From Castanea sativa (taxonomy: Eukaryota; Streptophyta; Magnoliopsida; Fagales; Fagaceae), in NCBI RefSeq assembly GCF_040712315.1, contig NC_134017.1, forward strand, positions 960,001 through 1,024,000: DNA of 64,000 bases. Direction: 5' to 3'. Position 1 is the stretch's first letter; every line of letters starts with the position of its first letter. This document shows positions 12,696-24,778 of the stretch, piece after piece. The notes below the pieces were generated by a model. The model had not been told where the DNA came from. It saw nothing but the letters and a program-made list of their open reading frames with translations, and ran no database searches. The position numbers and the translations under genes were made by a program.

Positions 12696-15370
12696 ATGTG
12701 TGGAGGAGCTATAATTTCCGATTTCATAGCTCCGGCGGGGCCTCGGCGGCTCACGGCGGACTATCTCTGGGGAGATCGGAAAAAACCCACATCGGGAAGG
12801 AAGTTCTCGAAGCCTGTGGTTGACATTGACGACGATTTCGAGCTCGATTTTCAGGGCTTCAAGGACGATGATGAGTCGGATATCGATGAGGAAGAGGTCC
12901 TCGTGCAAGATGTCAAGCCCTTTGCTTTCTCTGCTCCTCGTTCCTCTGGTAAACCCCACTTCGCTTTATGTATTGTTGGGGGGTTGAAAGTTCATATTTT
13001 GGTTAATATAGATGTGGGGTTTTGTTGATTTTGTTGATCAAAGTTTGAATTTTTTTGGTTTGCTGTGTTTCATTTTGGATGATATCAACGTTGTTTAATC
13101 GATTTTTTTCCTAATCAAAATTGAAACTTTTTGTTTTCTTAGTGCTATATGTTTGTGATTTTATGTGGTAGAAGTAAAATTTTCTGGGCAAACTTTGTTT
13201 TATTATTATTATTATTTTTATATATATGATATTGGGTTTCTGATTTTGCTGGTAATTTTTTTTTAAAAATGTTTTGTATTCCAAATATTTTTGTGGGTGT
13301 TGAAGTATAGCCTCTGGGGGTTTATGATCTTTTCAAAGATCAATTAAAAAAATATGGCAACTTTTTTTGGTGGTTTATCATGGTGGCTTTGGATCATCTG
13401 TATAAATTTGTTTCATTGTTGAGAGAAAAAGGGGTTGATCCGTGTATGATCTGTTAATTCCTTTTACTTTTTCTTAATCAGAATAATTGAGCATCAAATA
13501 TGTGGTATGTATTTAATTTTTTGGAATCAGTGCTTAACTTTACATAAAGCTTTTGTCTTTTGATATGTCAATTTTTTGGGCAACTCAGTTTCTAGATTTT
13601 GTCTCAGTTGTGGAAATTAACTTTGCCTTTTTGTCAGTGATAATCATGCTTTATGATCGAAAATCTCTCTGATTTTATTTCTTTAAAACTATAATGTTCT
13701 GCTTTGTAAGGTTGGAGACCCCCCCCCCCCTCCAAACCCAAAAAAATGGTAGAAAATATTGAATCTTTCCTGTTCAAAGATTTAGGGTAAACAATAGAAG
13801 AAGATAATAATTTACTCAAAGGTAGCTGATTTTTTTTCTTGAGTTTGCTTGGTCCTATAGAAGGTCATGCTCTTTCTGTTCTATGATTATTATTCAATGA
13901 ATTAATTGTATATTTATTTCTAACATTTCTGTCATTATTTACCTGTTTCTTTTTCTTTTTCTTCTGTTTTAACTGCTCTATTACATGGATCTGTTTATCT
14001 TGATATTAGGAGAGTCAAGTATTTCTATTTTTATTGATCATCTATATGTGACGAAATGGAAATTGTGGCTTTATAATTTGATTCGATCTCAAGTTATTTA
14101 TAATTGAATCAGAGATGGTTTTGTTTCAATTTATTTTTCTTTTAAATGGTGTCTGCTTAAAATAGTTTAGGGTCTCATGTGTATTTTTGATTTGGAAATT
14201 GCTTTGAAACTGAAGTATTGTTTTGAGTTTCACTGATTGGTTAATTATCATTTTACCTGAGTAGATTTTTTCTGAATAAGCACTCATGCAATTTTATAAT
14301 CTCTTCCTTTATTGATCCTTGTTTTGTTGCAATGATTAAATTTGTGAAATTCGTTGGGTATTTTGAAAGATATCCTAGCATGTGTGTGTGAGATCTCAAT
14401 CTCTTATGGAGTTGTTGCACATAATTTATATATTCCTAAATTATGTACTCATCTTGTGATTCATGAATCTGGATATAATTTGTCTGTTTCTTTTCTTCTT
14501 ATTGAAGGATCTAAGCCTGTAAAATCTGTGGAATTCAATGGGCAAGCTGAAAAATCTGCAAAGAGAAAGAGGAAAAATCAGTATCGAGGAATCCGGCAGC
14601 GCCCATGGGGTAAGTGGGCTGCTGAGATTCGAGACCCAAGGAAAGGGGTTCGTGTCTGGCTTGGAACTTTTAACACTGCAGAAGAAGCTGCAAGAGCTTA
14701 TGATGCAGAGGCAAGGAGAATTCGTGGCAAGAAAGCTAAGGTGAATTTCCCCGATGAGCCTCCTCGTGCCTCTCCAAAGCGTTCAGTTAAGGCAAATCTG
14801 CAGAAACCACTTGCCAAGGCAAACCTGAACCAAAATTTCAGTCTTGCGAACAACTCTGATCAGGACTTTACCATGGGTTTGATGGAAGAGAAACCTTTTA
14901 CCAACCAGTATGGGTATATGGATTCCATCCCCGTCAATGCAGATGTTGGACTCAAGCGATTTGCTTCCCCTCATACAGGCCCGGTGTACTTTAGTTCAGA
15001 TCAGGGGAGCAACTCAGTTGATTGTTCTGACTATGGATGGGGAGAACAGGGTTCTAAGACTCCAGAAATCTCATCTGTTTTTTCAGCCCCTGTAGAAGGG
15101 GATAATACTCAGTTTCTGGAGGATGCTAACCCCCCAAAGAAACTGAAATCTGACTCTGGGAATGCAGTTTTTGTTGAAGATAACTCTGCAAAGACACTGT
15201 CTGAGGAGCTATCAGCTTTTGAGAACTCAAACTTCCAGATGCCATATCTTGATGGAAGCTGGGATGAATCCATAGAGGCATTGTTCAGCGGGGACACCAC
15301 TCAGGATGGTAACCAGATGGATCTTTGGAGCTTTGATGACCTCTCCGTTATTGTTGGGGGAGATTTCTGA
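12696..15370 (+). CDS. Group VII ethylene response factor (RAP2.12/RAP2.2-like)
   Basis: Nuclear transcription factor of the AP2/ERF superfamily. Exons are 12696-12948 and 14508-15370, with a 1559-bp intron (GGTAAAC donor, TTGAAG acceptor), giving 371 codons. The protein starts [10 protein letters not shown], the conserved N-terminus of group VII ERFs. In that group Cys2 is oxidised in air and marks the protein for the N-degron (PRT6) route, so it accumulates in hypoxia. A short basic stretch (KRKRK, about residues 102-106) is a likely nuclear signal. The AP2 domain spans about 108-166 with [19 protein letters not shown] and [16 protein letters not shown]. The C-terminus has the activation motif MDLWSFDDL near the end. 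Length and intron position are as expected for RAP2.12-type genes. The exact Arabidopsis orthologue is not certain. The start is secure because the N-degron begins at this ATG. Confidence 0.95.
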
Positions 15371-17790
15371 ACATGCTATTCTCCCATGCTTGCTAGTTTT
15401 ATGTAAATAAGGCTACATGTAGTGAGTTTATCCTTTTGCAAGCTTCTTTATTGACTTGTTTTCTTGTTCCCTCTCATTTGTTGCTTGTTTTTATTATTGT
15501 CTTTCTGAAAAGAGTTGTTGCTCTCGATTTTACTGCTTACAGGAATGGTTGTAATCGTTGATGGACATGGGATTACAAGCAACATGAACTTGCTTAAGGC
15601 TTTCATGGAGATTGTACTGAAGTAGCTACTGTTGTATGGAGAGTACATAGGTATTTTAGGTTACTTTCTACCTTGAAGACCTTGAATTTGGGATTTTGAA
15701 TTTTATCTTTTTGTATTAATCGTGATGTGTAATCTGTTATAAAAATTACTAAAACCTGATGAATGTCAACTTTGGTGTGTGTTTGCATCTTGGTTCTTTT
15801 ACAATAGGGTCATCGATTTTTGGATTTGTTTATTTGTATTTTGATTACCTACTGCATAGAATAGTCGTAAGCCAAATGGTTAGATTGCTTCCGCGCAATT
15901 GTTAGGGGTTTAAAACTCTATGGTGTTATTTGAGCCTTTTTATATTATGATACTTAGCTAATCTGCTAACTATTCTTCGTATTCCATTAAAATGATATTG
16001 TGTATCCCAACTTAAAAAGAGAACTATTTGTGTAGCCCAATTGAGCCTATAATCCTCATGTGAGAGACTAATGAAATTTCGGTTTGCACATAAACTACTC
16101 CAAAATAATTATGGGTTATGCTAATGAGTGGTGTAATGGTTAACAATGTATTTTAAAAAATTTTTGCCATCAGTTTTACGAAAAATTAAATTATATATAT
16201 ATATTTTTAAATGGATTGTGAATTATTATTTTAAAGACATTTGTTAGGATTTCTCACTAATTATATTGCCCAAAATATATGTGATTCTATTGACTTTAGG
16301 CCACGAAATTGGGTTTTGTGTCACCAAGCACTCACTTATTATTGATTTTTGTCATAAATTATGTTATAGTTAATTAAAGCTGCACATGGAGGCATAAACC
16401 TAACCTATCCTCATTATGATGCATGCAGCATGTAAGACTGGGTCTAGTCTTCCTTCCAGCCATGTGCCGCTACGTAATCAATCAATCTTAATGTTACTCA
16501 CAATTTGCGAGGTGGGATCTCACTGCCATTTGGCAAAACTTACTGGGTGCCTGATTTTTATTTTTATTTATTTATTTTTTTGTCAAAGGAAATCAGTAAG
16601 TCTAGGCTGCAAAATGTTTTCACAACAATTCGTATTAATAATGTTAAAATTTTAATTTTTTAAAAATATTCTTATCATTACTCAAAGAAGTAAGCCCATT
16701 TTTTTTAAAAAAAAATTGATGGAAGTCCAAAATTTTTATATTAATTTTGTATACACAATTTCTTTAGTTGTATATTTTACACTAAGGGTTTATTTAATAT
16801 AGTGGAGCTTATAAATAATAGTAATAAGTTGGTAAAAATAATTTTTGCCAAACACATTTTAATAATCAATCAGCTCAATTGTCAACTCACTAGCCATAAG
16901 AAATTATGTAAAGAAAAGGTGAAATTATGTGAAAAAAAGAAGAAATTATGTTTAAAAAACAAGGTGCTGTAGATAGGCTTATTGATTTTTTGTTATGTTA
17001 CGATCATAACTTTTTTACATTATTTCAAGTGACGGATTGAAATTGACTAAGTATTATCTTTACATATGCATAGTAAATGTACATTTTTTTTTTCACATAT
17101 CTTGCAAAAGTTAATGAAGTAAATTTTCTCAAATTTTTATAAAAGTAAATTCTCTACTGGCCTCCAAAACTTGAGGTGGTTGTGTTGTGCCATATAGTCC
17201 GGCCAATATGGGAATCTTTGGGGATCACAAATGTACAGTAAGTAATACTAAGACCTAGGAAGATGGAGCCACATGTGCACCTGCAGGCTGCAGTGGTAGT
17301 AATGAAATGACGACATAGATACATATGGGGGGTGGTGCCTAAAAGGACTACTCGTGACTGTTGGCAACACAGAAGCTGGCCAGAGTGCATTTTAAGGGGT
17401 GGTGGGTGGTGACTGTGGGTCTACTAAGTTCCTATCCATGTATTTCGTGCAAGGGTTTACATCTATCATATCACATGGACCGAGAAAGGGTGAACAAAAA
17501 TAATTTGGGATGTGTACTCTTTCATTGGTGGACTGCATGTGGTGCAACCATCAAAAAAAAAAAAAAATCCTTACCAAATTCACTTGTTTGATTCTGCTGT
17601 GCTAGGGATGTAGATGTCGACCATTAAACCTATAACAACAACACCTTGTGAGTTGTACCTAACATTCCACTTTTGCTTCCAGCTTTGATAGGGAATTAAT
17701 ATGACACTTCATACCTAACTTAATTGGGACTTGTAGGAAAATAGGAAGGTTTGGGACACAAATTTCATGTTGTAGGGACTAATTGTTGAT
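15371..17790. other. Downstream region of the ERF gene and intergenic DNA
   Basis: The first few hundred bases probably hold the 3' UTR. A weakly tRNA-like stretch occurs at about 15865-15915 (GCCAAATGGTTAGA, then GGGTTTAAAACTCT) and could be a decayed SINE. A diverged relative of the MITE at 32698 lies near 16111-16262 (TATGCTAATGAGTGG...ATGGTTAACAAT). No gene was recognised. Confidence 0.4.
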
Positions 17791-17796
17791 AGTATA

Positions 17797-17942
17797 TTGC
17801 TAATGTGTGCCCTAAGGGCACACAATAATTAATTGTTTTTGAAAATATTGTTTTGAGAATTGAAAAAGTATTGACAGTTTTTTCAATTCTCAAGAACATA
17901 TTTCTAAAAATGGATGACCTAAGGGCACACATTAATTGGACC
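17797..17942. mobile_element. Foldback MITE with TGTGCCCTAAGGGCACA ends
   Basis: The left end contains the near-palindrome TGTGTGCCCTAAGGGCACAC and the right end contains CCTAAGGGCACACATTAATT. The centre folds on itself: GTTTTGAGAATTGAAAAA pairs with TTTTTTCAATTCTCAAGAAC across a ~10-bp loop. The compact, non-coding, hairpin-forming layout fits a MITE. Its exact boundary and target duplication were not resolved. Confidence 0.55.
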
Positions 17943-18017
17943 CTTATTGATATTACTGTTGCCAAAAATCTCACAGATTAATTGACAGACATTTCTTTGT
18001 GTTTTTAACTGATAGAG

Positions 18018-18640
18018 TTGTAGATGAGCTGAGTTTTGTGGAGTAATGAATGTTCGAGCTTGGTTTGATAACAAAACTAAAATGTTTAAGCTCAAACAAG
18101 CCTACAAATAATGCTTTAGCTCGAGCTCGTTAAATTTTTTTTAAGGCTTGAGCTCGGCTTGGCTCGTTTTGATTTATTAGTTAGGTCGAGTTTAATATGG
18201 TTTTTTAGCTTGAGATTCAACAATAGTACACTATCAAGCCTATATAAAACTTATTATAAAGCCTGTTTGGTTTGGATAAGTGGTCCAAACTCCCAAGTAA
18301 TTAAAGTCTTAGTAAGATGAGTTTATATTTCATGCACATATCAAGTAATTAAAGTCTTTGCTTGTTTTGTTTCAAGCCCTAATATTCACGAGATGTTCAT
18401 AACATTTTATTTTTTGGGACTCGACTTGTTTACTAATCAAGCTTAAAACTAAAGCTCAAAATTAGCTTGTTTATAAATAAACAAATATTAACAAGCTTTT
18501 TATCAAGAGAAACCTAAGTTATTTATGAAAGACTAGGTTCATTTACAACCCTACAAATGAATAAAGACATATAGGGTTCAAGTCTCTCCTCCCCAATCAT
18601 CGAATTATCCTTTCTAAAAAAAAAAAAAAATTCATTGATA
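18018..18640. repeat. Degenerate dispersed repeat rich in GAGCTCGAGCTCG-type motifs
   Basis: Contains CTTTAGCTCGAGCTCGTT and GGCTTGAGCTCGGCTTGGCT, motifs of a repeat common in plant intergenic DNA. It ends with a GGGTTCAAGTCTC B-box-like motif near 18576 and a poly(A) run at about 18617-18632, so a truncated SINE may sit at its right end. No coding frame was seen. Confidence 0.35.
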
Positions 18641-20290
18641 TTACTTTTATTAGTCTAAATAACAACATGCCTCTTATGTAGTTGTGAAAAAGTCATAAAA
18701 AATTGTGTCCTTAGACTTATTGGTAGGACAATTTCATACAAGTCATGTTGACAATAATATATTTTATGATTAAAAAAAAAAAACTATTAACATAACGTGC
18801 TGTGATTGTAGTAACATTATATTCACGCTAGAAAAAAGTTGTTTAAAAAAAGAATGTTGTTTCCTTGAAGTTAGTGATTCCAGATGGGCTCCTTGTAGAT
18901 GGGCCCTTCTTGGACATGCTATATGGGCGAGGGATGTAGTATAATTTGAGTCTTGGTTTTTTTGTTCTGTGCCACGCAAAGGACAGACACAAAACGCAAG
19001 CTGCGCACAGGTACACATGATAAGTTTGAGTTCTTGTCCCGTGCCCAGCAAGGGAATATAGGACGCAGGTTTTACGTTCAGTTTTTTCAACTGTAACGTC
19101 TATAGTGGGTAAAGATGTTTGTGGTTTTGGTGGCTAAGATGGCAATGCTAGCCTGTGATGATGATTGTTCACATGAATTTTCCCATTGCCATAGAACCAG
19201 CCTTTATGCCTTTTTGCAACTTGCCCCAAATGAAACAAATTAGTTGGGATGGGATGATAGGGTTACCATCAATTTTATGGAAAAAATTGTGCGGTAGTTG
19301 ATTGAGCCCATATGCTCGGCCTCAGAGAAGCAGAAAAAAACGTAAAGCCTCACATGAATATTAGCTCCCCTCTGGAAATTTTATTTTGTATCATGGAGAT
19401 ATATTTTTAGGGTAGGGATGACCAGATCATAAAAAATTCTGTCTGAATGTGATTATAGCAATGCTTTTTGGCTGAGAAAACGCTCAAAAAGATGGGGACC
19501 AAATAATTTGACAAGCAATGCTATAGATACAATAAATTTCGTAACACTTCTCACAAACTGTTGCGTTGACCAATTTTTACCTACTACTAATAATCTGTCA
19601 CATTAATAATTGTGAAATTTTTTGTGTTACAAACTTTCTCTATTTTGATTGATGGTATTTCTGCTTAAGGACTGCAAATTTTGGCTGCCGACCTATACTA
19701 ATACTTCTTATCCCTTATTTCAAAATGACCGATCACTTTTGATTAAAGGTAGGGATTTGTTTTTACCATTTACAAGCTTTGGCAATGATGTAGGAGCTTA
19801 AACTACCTATAGATATATGAGAGAAAGCTTTTGCCACATGTTAAGGACTAGTAATAGATTAAGAAAACAGCATTCTCGTGAGGAGATAAACTTAAGAAAA
19901 GACTATAAGAGATGTCATTCGTCAAAAGCGAAAACAAAAAGGGGGGGAAGGAATATAGAGCAAGGATCTTATGTTTTGCTAATCAGATACTTAATCCCAC
20001 ACACATTTGTTGGCCATCTAACTCGAGCTATTTGCTGATCTTCAAAATTTTTATACCATCTCGCATCATTGTTTTAATTTAAACTCTAAAAGCATAGAAT
20101 TAGTTTGAAGAAAGCTAATTCTTTTGGGTACAGGTTGCTATTTGAAAGGTTTTGGAATCACCCTTTGGAAGGAATAATAGAATGCTACCTTCAAAAGAAA
20201 GACATCACATTCCTCCTTCCCATAGAAGTATAACTAATTAAACAATTAGAATTTTTCTCATGTTACTGTTTTTATGTTAAATCAGCTAAA
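18641..20290. other. Intergenic DNA upstream of the LEA_2-type gene
   Basis: No gene recognised. Around 19515-19640 weak inverted motifs (ATAAATTTCGTAACACTTCTCACAA against GTGAAATTTTTTGTGTTACAAA) suggest a decayed foldback MITE related to the one at 39913-40106. Confidence 0.4.
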
Positions 20291-20309
20291 AAAACCATGG
20301 TGACCAGCC

Positions 20310-22028
20310 ATGGATGGTCCAAGGCAACATTTAGATTGCTTACATTTCCAAATACTATGGCATGCATTTTCTTTCAAGAGATGCTGCTTATTTCTTGTCA
20401 TCTTCCTTCTATTTTTAGTTCTCACACTTGGGGTTGCTACAATTCTTGTGATCTTCCTTTTGAAGCCACAAAAGCCTGTTTTCGCTTTCCAAACAGTAAG
20501 TTTGGATTGGTATAACCTAGATACCTATTCTGACTCATTCCTGTTTGTTTCATCTGTCATCACTTTAACCCTGAATGCTCAAAATCCTAACAAGTTTGGC
20601 CTAAGGTATAGTTCTACACGGCTTGGTCTATATTATGAAGGATTGCCAATAGGAGTAATTCGAGTTCCAGGGTTCATTCAACCTGCTCACAGCAATAATG
20701 TCAGTGTGCCAACCCGTGTATTGTTTGATTGTGTGAATGTCAGCCAAATTGTTGATGGGGCTTCATTGCATGATGGCTCAAGGAAAGACATGATTCAGAT
20801 GAATATATTAGGTGATGTTAGAGCTCAACTGTCGGTGCATCATATGGCTTTCTTAAAGATTAAGGTTTGTAGTGCATCTCATTTTACCAAAAGAAAGCTT
20901 TACTCTTTTGGCCACCTTATATTTTTTTTACTTTCATGCTATCATAGTACAAATTAAAATCACTTATAATGCAAAGCGGAAGTAGGCTTGTAAAGAAGTT
21001 GTTGTCGTTTTTATTTTTGGGCTAACATAGACTAGTAAAGAAGTTGGTGTTCTTTTTTGGATTCCCACTCAGAATAGCGTGATATGATGTGGACTTCTAT
21101 CAATTTTATTGACATGCCATTTCTTTAATGATTTTTCGAAATATTTCTTTTAGAATGTGAGTGTCAATTTGTTGCTTGTACTTTGAATTTGAACAATATT
21201 AATTAATTAATCCTTATAAATTAGTTCTGTAATTGATCAAACATTATATTACTTTTTTACGTTAAAAGATAATTTATTTAATCATATAAAGTACACATCA
21301 TTGATGATTTTAAGATATCAATATTTTGATCATGGACACATTACACGTTTTAATTTGTTAGAATTAATGAAAAATACTAACACAAAGTTTAGTTTTCCAC
21401 AGACCTAATGTGTAGGGGGTTAAATATTCAAATTGAAATGATAAGGATCCAATATCGACACACTTATATCAAAGGTTAAAGGGTGATATATGTAAAAACC
21501 TTAATGAAAATGCACATCACTGTTTTTGAAATGAAAGAGGAAGTGCCTTGCCACGTTAGTCCAATACACTATTAAAAAAAAAGTATGATTTGTATAGATA
21601 ACATTTCCTTCCTAGATGATAAAGCCACTTTGTTCCAAAATTATAAATTTAATCACTTCACCATTATGGCAATATTGAAACTCTAATATTATATATTTCT
21701 CTATGATAGTTTAATATAGTTCCTATGTCTTGTAGATTGCCCTAGATTGTGATATAAATGTTGACTACAGAGAGTTCATTACCATTAGAAATGAAGTTAA
21801 CATCACAAGGGTTGTTAACAATCACTTCGTAAGTATTACTGTCCCCCATTCAGGGTCCCCTACATATTTCTATATTTCTTTACTTCCATATTTAGATCTG
21901 TACACATCACCAAGTACTATTATCAAAATATAGATATATGATACATAAACCATTTACTTTTTCAGGCTTCTTTCCCAAACATCTCTGAATTCATTTCCAT
22001 GAAGTGCGCATTATCTTTCTACGCATAA
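20310..22028 (+). CDS. LEA_2 / NDR1-HIN1-like membrane protein
   Basis: Exons 20310-20864, 21736-21828 and 21966-22028 join in phase 0 with GT-AG introns to give 236 codons and a stop. The N-terminus is short and cytosolic. A strong membrane segment (CCLFLVIFLLFLVLTLGVA, about residues 24-50) is followed by KPQKPVF and a LEA_2-like beta domain with ITLTLNAQNPNKFGLRY, near the family NPN(K) motif. The end, NEVNITRVVNNH then ASFPNISEFISMKCALSFYA, matches the usual C-terminus of this plant family, many members of which act at the plasma membrane in defence or abiotic stress. The N-terminus is atypical: an overlapping ATG at 20297 opens another frame, and an upstream non-coding or coding exon cannot be excluded. 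The precise function is unknown. Confidence 0.8.
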
Positions 22029-24050
22029 AGATGGCTATATGTCTATCTTGCGAGTCAGTTTTGATGCCAAATGTTATGATGGCTCCTAAACATTGTCAAA
22101 TCCAACTATGGATACCACTTTCCTGACTCATCTTCATGTATTTTCCACTGAGCTTGTTGTTGCACTGTAATAGAATGTTGGAATGAAAAGTCAATACGGC
22201 AGCTTCCTACATATCTTCATGGGTTTGCTTGCCATTGGATTTGAAGTTCAAACTATACATGGGGTATTCATTATTATCTGTACTTATATTAATTAGGGCT
22301 GGAACAAAGAATCATGAAAATCCAACTAAACACATATTTGGTACTACCAAATATGGGCTGATGTGTAATTTTTTTTCTTTTTTTGTTGTTAATTTCGGGA
22401 TAACATATGACCTGATATGAGGGTGCTTGGGTTGATTTGTGATGTTGTTTGAGATTTTGGAGGGACGGGTCAAAATTTTATTTTTCTTGGACTCAATTCA
22501 AATAAAGCCCTAATATCTTTTTTCTTTTTAATAAAAAAATCCGCAACTCGAGGTGGCCAGGGCCTTAGTGTGACTCCGTCCCTAAATTATAGTAATTTAA
22601 TCTCACTAGCATATATGGCTTGCGAAATTGCCATTTTATGTCGATAAAGATCTACAAGAGGAAGTTCCTTTGTTGCCTTATCCTATGTCTAGATGGAGGA
22701 AGAAAAATGAAATAATAAGTGCAGATGGTTGAAATATAGTAGTAAAAAGTAGTACATTTCGACTAGCTTCCCATCTCCCCTCATTATCAAACATACCATA
22801 ACTTACGCTCACATTTAATTTTTTGTTTGGCTAAGATACCAATTTGAGAGAGAGAGAGAGATGTATCTCACATTTGGTTAAAAATTAAATAAAATTTAAA
22901 TATCTAAATAGAAAAGTCAATTTACTATGAGGAAGAAAGTGGGCTTAGATAGGAAGTTACCCATTTGCCCCTCTCCTCTTCCCATGTTTTATCTTTCATC
23001 TTCGTCTAAGAGCATTAGCATCCAAGTTCTTAAAAAAAAAATTGTCATTTTATACCCTAAAAAGTTACGTTATCTATATTACCATATTATTTCACAACTC
23101 ACCTAACATCTTATTTTTTTATTAATATAATACTCATTAAAATAATATAAACTATAAACATAATCATTTCTCTTTCTTCCAATCAAATAATAGATTTTAA
23201 GTTTAATACCCAACTATAGTTAGTTGTAAAAGTAAGTAACAACTTACTTTAGCCACAAAATGTTAAGATTTTTTTAGCAATGCACACTCCAATAAAGTTG
23301 ATTTTAGGCGTGTGTGGTTTTAAAATAACAATTTGGAGGGGAAGTGGCTGTTTACACCTGTCAATGTTAATGCTCTAAACATTAGATTTTTTTGTTTTCT
23401 TATAAACTTAATTTTTTATTTCTATTTTTTATGTAATAGGGGCATAAGAATAAATTTATACAAACCATTTTCTATCTTTTCATTTTTTTTTTTAGCCAAA
23501 CAAAAAAATTTTGAACCTTTTAACTTTTTCACCCTCAATCAAATGTATAAGGAAAAACTAAGTCTTTCCTATCCCAAACTTTTCCTCATATAAACTATGA
23601 AGACACTGCCAACACTGTAAGCCATCTTATCAGCTTCCTTTTACAATCATGCAATTGTTGATAATGTAAAGGACAATTATTCTTGATTAGCCAATTAGAT
23701 ATTTTCTTTCACTGTTCCACTTTCCCCATTTGTTCAAGAAGGAACTCAAGTTATTAAATAAATCCGTGGCTAGCTCTTTCATGTTCAAACAATAATGGTT
23801 TTGCTGAAAGTTGAATCATTACCTACAAGCTAAGTCCAATCAACTGGTGCCATATTCTTTTTGATGAGTAACTGGTGCCATATTCGAAATATATTACATG
23901 TGCTTCGAATTATGCGATCAGAATCAAATGAGTCAATAGTTAACTATGATGATTGATGGAAATGCCCTACTAATTAAAAACCACAGGAAGTTTCATGGAG
24001 TGTCCGTGTAATTAGAAACAAATTTAAGTTACTTAAACCAATATCTGGTA
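22029..24050. other. Intergenic DNA
   Basis: No gene recognised apart from the possible small element at 22462-22583. A short (GA)n run occurs at about 22848-22861. The rest is AT-rich with short chance frames. Confidence 0.45.
22462..22583. mobile_element. Small element with AGGGACGG terminal inverted repeats
   Basis: AGGGACGGGTC at the left pairs with GACTCCGTCCCT at the right. The terminal motif is shared with the insertion at 27149-27953 (AGGGACGGACC), so this may be a short deletion derivative of that transposon family. No clear target duplication was found. Confidence 0.4.
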
Positions 24051-24058
24051 GTTCAATT

Positions 24059-24730
24059 TGTTGGGTCCTAAATAATATTATTAACAATATTAGCAATTCA
24101 AAATAACAATCATACACAAAAATGCAAATATTTATGTGAAAAACTTTATCTCCATGAAGGGAAAAATCATGAGACAAACTCCGAATAATTTCACTATTAT
24201 CAAATCAATTATAATATCTCTTGTGTATGTCTCACAAGAAAAATCTCACGACTAAAAAAAAATCTCTCTTATTTTTCTTTGCTCTTTCACATACTAATTA
24301 TCTCTCTTAAAGACGGCAACACTTAGCTCTCTCTTCTTTATTTTTTTTCACCACGCACAACTTTCTCTCTGGGCTGTCTTCTTTCTCTAAGCGGCTCCTT
24401 CTTGGCTGCTCTCTCAGTTCTCTTGTGCCACACCTTTTTCTGCTATTCTTATGCGGCACAATTTATCTCTTTTTCTCTTGTGTGGCTGTTCAATGTGTAG
24501 CACCCACATGCTTTTTATATACAAAAAATCTTCTACCGCTTTAGTCTTCTTTTCCTAGTAGAATATGAATTGCTAACATGACTTGAGTTAGGACTCTTTT
24601 GGCCAACACACTCATTAAACGAGCTTTCACATGTAGTCTCCTATTTGTAATAAGATTAGTATTCATCAGGTGGCTCTCTTGCCACCAATTAAATTATTGT
24701 GGACTGGACTTTGGTGCCATGCACCTAACA
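24059..24730 (-). repeat. 3' LTR of the Copia element
   Basis: 672 bp, plus-strand left edge TGTTGGGTCC and right edge GCACCTAACA. It is intact relative to the other LTR, which carries an insertion. It matches 26525-27148 and 27954-28008 along its length with many scattered substitutions. Confidence 0.9.
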
Positions 24731-24742
24731 ATCTCTCCCTCC
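24731..24742 (-). other. Polypurine tract of the Copia element
   Basis: On the minus strand GGAGGGAGAGAT lies directly before the 3' LTR, the expected place for second-strand priming. Confidence 0.75.
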
Positions 24743-24778
24743 AGCCCACCAATGGGAGGAGATCTTCAATCTAGCTCT

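Noticed and set aside
12540..12959. 139-codon minus-strand frame over the ERF first exon
   Set aside because: It is antisense to a conserved exon; its residues come from the complement of the AP2/ERF coding sequence and poly(A)-rich leader, with no family resemblance.
14354..14507. Extension of ERF exon 2 to the left
   Set aside because: Open by chance, but the group VII N-terminus is encoded by the exon at 12696 and the TTGAAG acceptor at 14507 joins in frame to the conserved [12 protein letters not shown] region.
15865..15915. tRNA gene
   Set aside because: A and B box-like motifs are weak, and no full cloverleaf with a paired acceptor stem could be drawn. At most a decayed SINE.
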